A model generated the notes under the pieces. That model searched no databases and was not told the DNA's origin. It saw only the letters and a list, made by a program, of their open reading frames with translations. A DNA stretch of 6,080 nt from an uncultured Desulfobulbus sp. (lineage in GTDB: Bacteria > Desulfobacterota > Desulfobulbia > Desulfobulbales > Desulfobulbaceae), in contig CAMNHX010000109.1 in assembly GCA_946539945.1 (NCBI GenBank), positions 1 to 6,080 on the forward strand, written 5' to 3'. Numbering within the stretch: position 1 is the stretch's first letter; every line of letters begins with the position of its first letter. Position numbers and translations under genes: made by a program. Positions 1-3,705 of this stretch are shown here, in pieces.

Positions 1-581
1 TGGACATTGACCACTATCAGGGCAATTTTCCTACCCTTTGCGCCTTGAAACTTTCTCCCCTGGTCTTCCTTCGCCCCGGAGAGTTGCGCCGTTTGAGATG
101 GGAACAGGTGGACCTTGAGCGGGCGGAAATCCGCTTGCCCATTGAACACATGAAGCGCCGCCAGACAGAGAAAGAGGCGAGGCGTGGCGAGCTTGCCCAT
201 ATCGTGCCGCTGTCCCGGCAGGCGCTGGACGTGCTGGCAGACTTGCGCCGCCTGACCGGCGACACGCCCTTTCTGTTCCCGCACTACCGCAAGCGGCAGA
301 CAGACACCATGAGCAACATGACTGTGCTGAACGCCCTTCGTTCAATGGGCTATGACAAGGACAGCATGACAGCCCACGGCTTCCGGGCACTGGCTTCAAC
401 CAACCTAAACGAGCTAGGCTATGACAAGGACTTCATAGAGAAACAGCTTGCCCATAAGGAAGAAAATGCTGTTCGTGCTGCTTACAACCATGCCGAATAT
501 CTGAACCAACGCCGGGCAATGATGCAGGCGTTGGCGGATTGGTTGGATGAACGGCGCAAAGAAGAGGAGAGGAAAGCATGA
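1..581 (+). CDS. int: P4-family tyrosine recombinase (integrase), C-terminal catalytic domain, 5'-truncated by window
   Basis: This is a site-specific recombinase that would integrate and excise the element. The frame is open from base 3 with no start in view; the TTG at 45 is internal, because conserved family residues (Y-Q-G-N...) precede it. About 192 residues are visible. Numbering from base 3, the catalytic set is complete: Arg I in RPGELR (R24), HGFR (H125, R128), LAHKE (H151) and the nucleophile Tyr in AAYNHAEY (Y161), ten residues after H151. The phrases VFLRPGELRRLRW, a methionine-lysine after RLPIEH, MSNMTVLNALRSMGY and the closing MMQALADWLDERR are typical of P4/CP4-57-type integrases, which often target tRNA genes. 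Missing are the arm-binding and core-binding domains and the attachment site, all expected to the left. The gene overlaps the next one by four bases (ATGA), so the two are probably co-translated. Confidence 0.95.
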   Translation, partial: DIDHYQGNFPTLCALKLSPLVFLRPGELRRLRWEQVDLERAEIRLPIEHMKRRQTEKEARRGELAHIVPLSRQALDVLADLRRLTGDTPFLFPHYRKRQTDTMSNMTVLNALRSMGYDKDSMTAHGFRALASTNLNELGYDKDFIEKQLAHKEENAVRAAYNHAEYLNQRRAMMQALADWLDERRKEEERKA

Positions 582-1087
582 CAATCACAGATGGAAGGCT
601 TGGATTTCTCCACTCTAAAGAGGTAAATGAAACAATAGAAGATATAAAATCCTTTCTTGTTGATATTGGAGTAGATAGAAATGATAGGGAATCTATTGAA
701 CGTTGTGCAAACCGTATAGTAGGAAATTCTTTACTCTATCTACGAAAAAAACAAAGACCACGGAGAGATATTGAACTAGCAAGGAAACTCTCCAAGAAGC
801 TTTCAGATTTTCTGGATAGTGATGAACCACCTGAAGGATGGGAGAATTGGCAATCCACGATTTTGTTAATAATGACCTATTTGCCACACCCAAAGAAGCC
901 GAAACGTGGGCGGAGTAATCTTGGGACAGAAAAGTTTCAAGACGATTTAATAGGAATCCTGAAAAAAGCATTGGGGAAAGTGCCGACACAAACGCAGATA
1001 AATTCTCTTTTTCAAATACTGTTCGGTACTGAATGCACGATAAATGCAAGCAGAGCTTTGAAACGTGCCAGGCGAAAAGACACTTGA
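578..1087 (+). CDS. hypothetical protein, 169 aa, translationally coupled to integrase
   Basis: I do not recognise this protein. The start ATG at 578 overlaps the integrase stop (ATGA) and has AGGAG at 565-569, eight bases upstream. Start choice and coupling are therefore well supported. The product is soluble, with no signal peptide or membrane segment. The N-terminal half is acidic and probably helical (NETIEDIKSFLVDIGVDRND), followed by a basic KKQRPRRDIELARKLSKKL stretch. A Trp-containing segment (PPEGWENWQSTI) is followed by HPKKPKRGR, and the tail is strongly basic (SRALKRARRKDT). Alternating acidic and basic blocks would suit a nucleic-acid or protein-binding role, but this is inference. 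Its base composition is clearly more AT-rich than the integrase it is fused to, suggesting separate origin. It ends 26 bases before a strong terminator, so int and this gene close a transcription unit. Confidence 0.75.
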   Translation: MTITDGRLGFLHSKEVNETIEDIKSFLVDIGVDRNDRESIERCANRIVGNSLLYLRKKQRPRRDIELARKLSKKLSDFLDSDEPPEGWENWQSTILLIMTYLPHPKKPKRGRSNLGTEKFQDDLIGILKKALGKVPTQTQINSLFQILFGTECTINASRALKRARRKDT

Positions 1088-1113
1088 ATCAAACATGAAC
1101 AGATAAAGATACC

Positions 1114-1141
1114 GGGCTTGCAGTGATGCAGGCCCTTTTTT
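1114..1141 (+). terminator. rho-independent terminator after the int operon
   Basis: A 9-bp stem (GGGCTTGCA at 1114-1122 with TGCAGGCCC at 1127-1135, one G-U pair) has a GTGA loop and is followed directly by six Ts (1136-1141). It ends the transcript of integrase and the 169-aa gene. Confidence 0.9.
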
Positions 1142-1287
1142 GTGCCTTCAGCGCTGTCCCTGTCCTTGGATTTTCGCCTTTCCCGGAACCCTTCGCCGGG
1201 CACGTTCTGCCCTGATTTTCCTTCCTCTTTGCGGCCTGTCTGGCCCTTCTGTCTGGCCTTGGTTTTGCCCGACTTTTTTTGCTGGAC
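1142..1287. other. non-coding pyrimidine-rich gap
   Basis: No supported gene lies here. The + strand is very C/T-rich. It contains a weak 5-bp hairpin (CCCGG 1182-1186 / CCGGG 1196-1200) and a 10-bp direct repeat CTGTCTGGCC (1236-1245 and 1249-1258). The opposite strand can be read as a short, very basic peptide, but this follows from the purine bias and has no ribosome binding site that I can support. Confidence 0.5.
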
Positions 1288-1306
1288 AAGTGTAATTTTA
1301 TATTAT
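1279..1306 (+). promoter_or_regulatory. candidate kfrA promoter overlapping repeat element A
   Basis: TTGCTG (1279-1284) and TATTAT (1301-1306) are separated by 16 bases. The -10 box falls within repeat element A, just after its left inverted arm, so a protein bound to the element would block it. The tract is so AT-rich that other -10-like hexamers exist, so the exact promoter is uncertain. Confidence 0.35.
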
Positions 1307-1382
1307 GTATTATGTAATTTCGTATTACGATATTATGTAATATGTAATTATAAATTATGTATTACGACTTAAAATTACACTT
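1288..1382. repeat. AT-rich repeat element A with 13-bp terminal inverted repeats, upstream of kfrA
   Basis: The 95-bp element is bounded by a perfect 13-bp inverted repeat (AAGTGTAATTTTA 1288-1300; TAAAATTACACTT 1370-1382). Inside it TTATGTA occurs four times (1303, 1310, 1333, 1355), with a variant ATATGTA at 1340. GTATTACGA occurs at 1322 and 1359, and 1320-1330 is an 11-bp palindrome (TCGTA-T-TACGA). It lies immediately before the kfrA-like gene. KfrA proteins are known to bind repeated or palindromic AT-rich sites in their own promoter, so an operator is the natural reading; a partition or centromere-like site is possible. The perfect terminal inverted repeats also allow a miniature transposable element, but no target duplication is evident. 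A shortened copy is at 2208-2277. Confidence 0.85.
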
Positions 1383-1406
1383 CAAACCAAACAAGGAGGC
1401 AGGAAA

Positions 1407-2078
1407 ATGGCGGGGATTACGTTTGAGCAGGTGGTAGGGGCGATTGAGGCCCTGACCAGCCACGGGGAGCGGGTTACAGCGGCAAACATCCGGGCGGAAC
1501 TGGGCAGAGGTTCCATGTCAACCATCCTGCGGCATTTGCAGGCGTGGAGAATTACGCAGGGCAAGATCAAGCCCGAATTACCGGACACGCAAGACCGCGA
1601 CTATTCCGAGCTTCATAAGGCTGTGAATGACCTGATCCGCGAGGCGACCGCACAGCTGGAGCATGAGGCAGGACGGGCGGCAAGGGAAAACAGCGAGAAT
1701 ATCAAAGGGCTTATAGCTGAAGCTAAAGAGGCGGAGGAGCGCCTGCAAGAACAGGAAGAGCAAGTCACCCGGTTGACCGAGGAACGCGGAAAGCTACAGG
1801 CGCAAAAGGACGGACTTGAAACTGAACTGGCAACGGCCAAGGATGAATTGAGGGAGCTTCGCCAGAAAAATGAGCGCCTGATTGAAGAGTGTGCTGCTGC
1901 CAAGGCTGAAGCAGAAACCTTGCGGCAGCTTATCTCCACCCTGAACGAAGAACCAAAGGTGAACCAAAAGCCCAAAACCAAGCGGCTGCGGACGCCTCCA
2001 GAGGAACAGAAACCGACCCCTTTGCTGTTTGAACAGGAAGACGCTGAAGAGCCGCCAGAAGACGCAAAAGAGGAGTGA
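1407..2078 (+). CDS. kfrA: KfrA-like DNA-binding coiled-coil protein
   Basis: This is a 223-residue protein of the KfrA type (plasmid replication region DNA-binding N-terminal domain, PF11740). The ATG at 1407 has AAGGAGG at 1393-1399, an excellent ribosome binding site. Residues 3-48 (GITFEQVVGAIEAL ... VTAANIRAELGRGSMSTI ... HLQAWR) match the family's helix-turn-helix domain closely. Residues of roughly 65-180 are Glu/Lys/Arg/Ala-rich heptads, a long parallel coiled coil. Residues 181-223 are a Lys/Pro then acidic, probably disordered tail. In RK2-type plasmids KfrA is an autorepressor and forms filament-like assemblies linked to plasmid stability. On this element it may regulate itself through repeat element A and perhaps help maintenance; that part is inference. 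The protein is shorter than RK2 KfrA (about 300 residues). It is flanked on both sides by repeats that recur together at 2208-2309. Confidence 0.85.
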   Translation: MAGITFEQVVGAIEALTSHGERVTAANIRAELGRGSMSTILRHLQAWRITQGKIKPELPDTQDRDYSELHKAVNDLIREATAQLEHEAGRAARENSENIKGLIAEAKEAEERLQEQEEQVTRLTEERGKLQAQKDGLETELATAKDELRELRQKNERLIEECAAAKAEAETLRQLISTLNEEPKVNQKPKTKRLRTPPEEQKPTPLLFEQEDAEEPPEDAKEE

Positions 2079-2085
2079 CTGGACG

Positions 2086-2115
2086 AGGTGGTTATTCGGA
2101 AGTCCCGGATAACCG
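2086..2115 (+). repeat. hairpin H1, first copy of a 25-bp direct repeat downstream of kfrA
   Basis: Bases 2086-2110 are identical to 2285-2309. The segment folds into a stem (2090-2099 with 2105-2114, one G-U pair) with an AAGTC loop, beginning 8 bases after the kfrA stop. It lacks a following T-tract, so it is a stabilising 3' hairpin or a weak terminator rather than a canonical one. Confidence 0.75.
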
Positions 2116-2196
2116 GTTCAGCAAGAGGCGGTAGAACAGGGCATTGAAGACGCCCTTGCTTCCATTGAGGAAGAGGCGCGGGAACTGGCAGCCTGA
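2113..2196 (+). pseudogene. possible 3' relic of a helical, Glu/Ala-rich protein
   Basis: Between an in-frame TAA (2110-2112) and a TGA (2194-2196) runs a 27-codon open stretch with protein-like composition (EQGIEDALASIEEEARELAA). It is helical and acidic, like the end of a coiled-coil protein. It has no start codon or ribosome binding site and is in a different frame from kfrA. It could be the tail of a gene lost in rearrangement, or chance in GC-rich DNA. Confidence 0.2.
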
Positions 2197-2207
2197 AGGG
2201 AGGTAGA

Positions 2208-2277
2208 AAGTGTAATTTTATACCGTATTATGTAATATGTAATTATAAATTATGTATTATGATAGAAAATTACACTT
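2208..2277. repeat. AT-rich repeat element B, shortened copy of element A
   Basis: The 70-bp element is bounded by AAGTGTAATTTT (2208-2219) and its exact inverse AAAATTACACTT (2266-2277). Apart from a 25-bp internal shortening it closely follows element A and keeps TTATGTA at 2228 and 2250 and ATATGTA at 2235. It shares the following CAAACCAA (2278-2285, compare 1383-1390). Unlike A, no ribosome binding site or gene follows; the sequence goes straight into hairpin H2. Confidence 0.85.
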
Positions 2278-2284
2278 CAAACCA

Positions 2285-2325
2285 AGGTGGTTATTCGGAA
2301 GTCCCGGATGACCACCTTCCTCTTT
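2285..2325 (+). terminator. hairpin H2, second copy of the 25-bp repeat, terminator-like
   Basis: The 25 bp at 2285-2309 are identical to 2086-2110. Here the right arm continues, giving a 13-bp stem (2286-2298 with 2304-2316, two G-U pairs, AAGTC loop) followed by a moderately T-rich TTCCTCTTT. The arms outside the identical core differ from H1 yet still pair, which suggests the structure matters. Termination is plausible but the T-tract is interrupted. Confidence 0.55.
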
Positions 2326-2430
2326 GCGCTCTCTTTGTTCTTGACTCCATGCCCTGCTGGCGATACCCTGACCTTGCTGCTGGCAAAATCCAGTAGCCGG
2401 AATTGGCGTTCCGAATCTGAAGGCGGATAC

Positions 2431-2459
2431 ACCGCCCGCATTGCAGGCGGTCTTTTTGT
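2431..2459 (+). terminator. rho-independent terminator without an obvious gene upstream
   Basis: ACCGCC (2431-2436) pairs with GGCGGT (2446-2451), with a partly self-pairing loop, followed by CTTTTTG. It is a good terminator by shape, but no gene lies between the kfrA region and this point, so it would end a non-coding transcript or readthrough. Confidence 0.7.
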
Positions 2460-2514
2460 TTGTCCTGTTCAGGGCGCATTGTATCCAGAGCATTCTGTTC
2501 CCTTGCATTGTCTT

Positions 2515-2591
2515 GGGCAGTTATGCGGGGGGCTTCATGCCCACCGGTTCCTTCAGACCGGCACGCCAACCCGCATGACTGCCCTTTTTTT
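2515..2591 (+). ncRNA. branched structured RNA ending in a strong terminator
   Basis: A 15-bp closing stem (2515-2529 with 2570-2584, a single G-U pair) is followed by seven Ts (2585-2591). The 40 bases enclosed are not a simple loop. They hold two further hairpins, GGGC/GCCC (2530-2533 with 2539-2542) and CCGGT/ACCGG (2544-2548 with 2557-2561), giving a three-way junction. It may be just an elaborate terminator or the 3' end of a small RNA. I could not identify a convincing promoter for it or a known RNA family. Confidence 0.5.
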
Positions 2592-2756
2592 GTGTCGATT
2601 GAGAAGGAGTGCAACTGGTAAATGTGGAGACGTGCCTCCAGTATTGACAGCAGAAATGCTTAATAGAAAAAATAAAAAATATATAAAGAAATACGATAAA
2701 AATAAAAAGTAGGAATCTGTTATATCAATTTTGAGACTATGCTGGAAAAAAAATGC

Positions 2757-2784
2757 TTGACATAATCACGTTCCTGCGTATAGA
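2757..2784 (+). promoter_or_regulatory. sigma70-type promoter for the excisionase-led operon
   Basis: A perfect -35 box TTGACA (2757-2762) and a -10-like TATAGA (2779-2784) are 16 bases apart, preceded by an A-rich stretch that could act as an UP element. It lies about 55 bases before the HTH gene start and probably drives 2839 onwards. Confidence 0.65.
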
Positions 2785-2838
2785 GGGGATAAACATCACT
2801 AAACCACCATACTGTTCCACACAAAACGAGGTGATACT

Positions 2839-3075
2839 ATGACGACAGAGAGTAGATTTCCAACAGCAAGTCGCTTTGAATCCAATATGCTAACATCCAA
2901 GCAGGCTGCAAAGTATCTTGGGATAAGTTCAGGAACGCTTGCGGTCTGGAGATGTGTAAAACAGTATGAGATTCCCTATTACAAGGTAGGGAAATCTGTA
3001 CGGTACAGGATGGAAGACTTGGAAAAGTTTATGTCTGACAGGAGGGTTGAGGGCAATGGACAGCAGAATGCTTGA
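2839..3075 (+). CDS. excisionase-type helix-turn-helix DNA-binding protein
   Basis: This is a 78-residue protein with a single MerR-like winged HTH of the HTH_17/excisionase type (PF12728), at about residues 17-70. The family pattern is clear: LTSKQAAKYLGISSGTL, then W-R, then IPYYKVGKSVRYRMEDLEKFM. The ATG at 2839 has GAGGTGA just upstream (2828-2834). Proteins of this kind on integrated elements act as recombination directionality factors that turn the integrase towards excision, or as small regulators (AlpA-like) that control integrase or excision genes. Which of these applies here cannot be told from sequence. It is first in the operon behind a good promoter and precedes the replication gene, as expected for an element's excision and replication switch. 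The C-terminal few residues (GNGQQNA) are probably flexible. Confidence 0.85.
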   Translation: MTTESRFPTASRFESNMLTSKQAAKYLGISSGTLAVWRCVKQYEIPYYKVGKSVRYRMEDLEKFMSDRRVEGNGQQNA

Positions 3076-3142
3076 AACCTTTGATTGCCAAGACGGCATG
3101 ACAGGAAGTACATGGATAACTGTTACTCAAACCACAATTTAA
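3056..3142 (+). CDS. possible 28-aa small ORF overlapping the excisionase 3' end
   Basis: ATG at 3056 follows GGAGG (3041-3045) and encodes MDSRMLETFDCQDGMTGSTW plus eight more residues. The stop TAA (3140-3142) overlaps an ATG at 3142 in the next gene's frame (TAATG). This arrangement permits translational coupling, but spacing from the SD is on the long side and the peptide is unrecognised. It could be chance. Confidence 0.25.
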   Translation: MDSRMLETFDCQDGMTGSTWITVTQTTI

Positions 3143-3636
3143 TGGGTGGTTCTATGAACAAAAACACTAGTGCAAACATATCAGCGTGTATCATGATGGA
3201 AGAGCTTGGCATTCAAGATGATTGTGATAATGACAATTTCTTGCGTTCTGAATTGGAGTGTATCATTGATGATATAGAGTCTGGAGATTCCCCTTATTTT
3301 ATGTATCAGAAGTCTGGAGGTGATTACCCTTATCTGAATGCACTCAACAATAAGCAGACAGTTCAGGCCCTGAAAGTCTTGAACGCATACAGAAGCGAGG
3401 TGCAGAAGTACTTTGAAGCCTGTACTTTCATCATGAAATCAATGGCTAGAAAGCACAAGCTGGACTGTCCATTGACTGACTTTGATGAACTTAAGGCTAT
3501 ACTTGACCAACCACAAGTAAAAGCCCAAGTAATATCACATATCATTGATCCGGCAAAAACATCTCTCCCTGCCCAAATAAAATCATTTATCCTTGGCAGA
3601 ACAAAAAAATCTCTAGCCATAAAGCGTAGATGCTGA
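3112..3636 (+). CDS. hypothetical protein, about 174 aa
   Basis: I do not recognise this gene. The stop is at 3634-3636; the start is uncertain. ATG 3112 has AGGA five bases upstream (3103-3106) and gives 174 residues. ATG 3142 (164 aa) overlaps a small upstream stop as TAATG, ATG 3154 (160 aa) has a weak GGTGG, and TTG 3085 (183 aa) has no visible ribosome site. The protein is soluble. An acidic N-terminal region (MMEELGIQDDCDNDNFLRSE, then LECIIDDIESGD) is followed by a Tyr-rich patch and a helical core, and it ends very basic (LGRTKKSLAIKRRC). No zinc motif, HTH or catalytic signature is evident. It is more AT-rich than the primase gene that follows 69 bases later in the same direction. 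Position between excisionase and primase suggests a regulatory or replication accessory role, by context only. Confidence 0.7.
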   Translation: MDNCYSNHNLMGGSMNKNTSANISACIMMEELGIQDDCDNDNFLRSELECIIDDIESGDSPYFMYQKSGGDYPYLNALNNKQTVQALKVLNAYRSEVQKYFEACTFIMKSMARKHKLDCPLTDFDELKAILDQPQVKAQVISHIIDPAKTSLPAQIKSFILGRTKKSLAIKRRC

Positions 3637-3641
3637 ACCCT

Positions 3642-3683
3642 GAAACAAAAAACCCCCGGCTGGCAAATGAGACCAGTCGGGGG
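3642..3683 (-). terminator. GC hairpin between genes; terminator-shaped on the minus strand
   Basis: CCCCCGGCTGG (3653-3663) pairs with CCAGTCGGGGG (3673-3683), 11 bp with one G-U, loop CAAATGAGA. On the + strand the stem is followed by AAAACAACG, which is no terminator. On the minus strand it is followed by TTTTTTGTTT, a classic one, although no minus-strand gene is supported to the right. In the + mRNA it lies 22 bases before the primase ATG and could influence its translation. Confidence 0.6.
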
Positions 3684-3705
3684 AAAACAACGAGAAAGGT
3701 GTACA

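Larger units (their letters stand above)
2326..2838. other. long non-coding region before the excisionase gene
   Basis: I see no supported gene here. A + strand frame from about 2287 to 2712 is open, but it runs through three hairpins, has no ribosome binding site and ends in Lys/Asn codons from an A-rich tract. Contents in order: a GC-rich segment with small hairpins (for example CGGAA/TTCCG near 2400), a terminator (2431-2459), a branched terminator structure (2515-2591), an A-rich tract (about 2665-2710) and the promoter of the next gene. Successive terminators without genes suggest small untranslated transcripts or remnants of deleted genes. Confidence 0.5.

Noticed and set aside
1089..1289. 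Minus-strand 66-residue very basic frame (KKSRAKPRPDRRARQ...)
   Set aside because: It arises from the purine-rich minus strand, runs through the int terminator, starts with TTG inside element A and has no credible ribosome site.
1407..2078. Reading the coiled-coil gene as an SMC- or tropomyosin-like structural protein
   Set aside because: The N-terminal 48 residues match the KfrA N-terminal DNA-binding domain well, and the length and acidic tail fit that group.
1220..2328. 14-bp match CCTTCCTCTTTGCG at 1220-1233 and 2315-2328
   Set aside because: Similar pyrimidine-rich strings ending in TTTGCG occur elsewhere in the window (for example near 3975 in the primase), so this is probably compositional.
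2287..2712. Open + strand frame of about 140 codons, with an internal Met start resembling a signal peptide
   Set aside because: It crosses hairpin H2, the terminator at 2431-2459 and the 15-bp terminator stem at 2515-2584. It has no ribosome binding site, odd composition, and a Lys/Asn tail produced by an A-rich tract.
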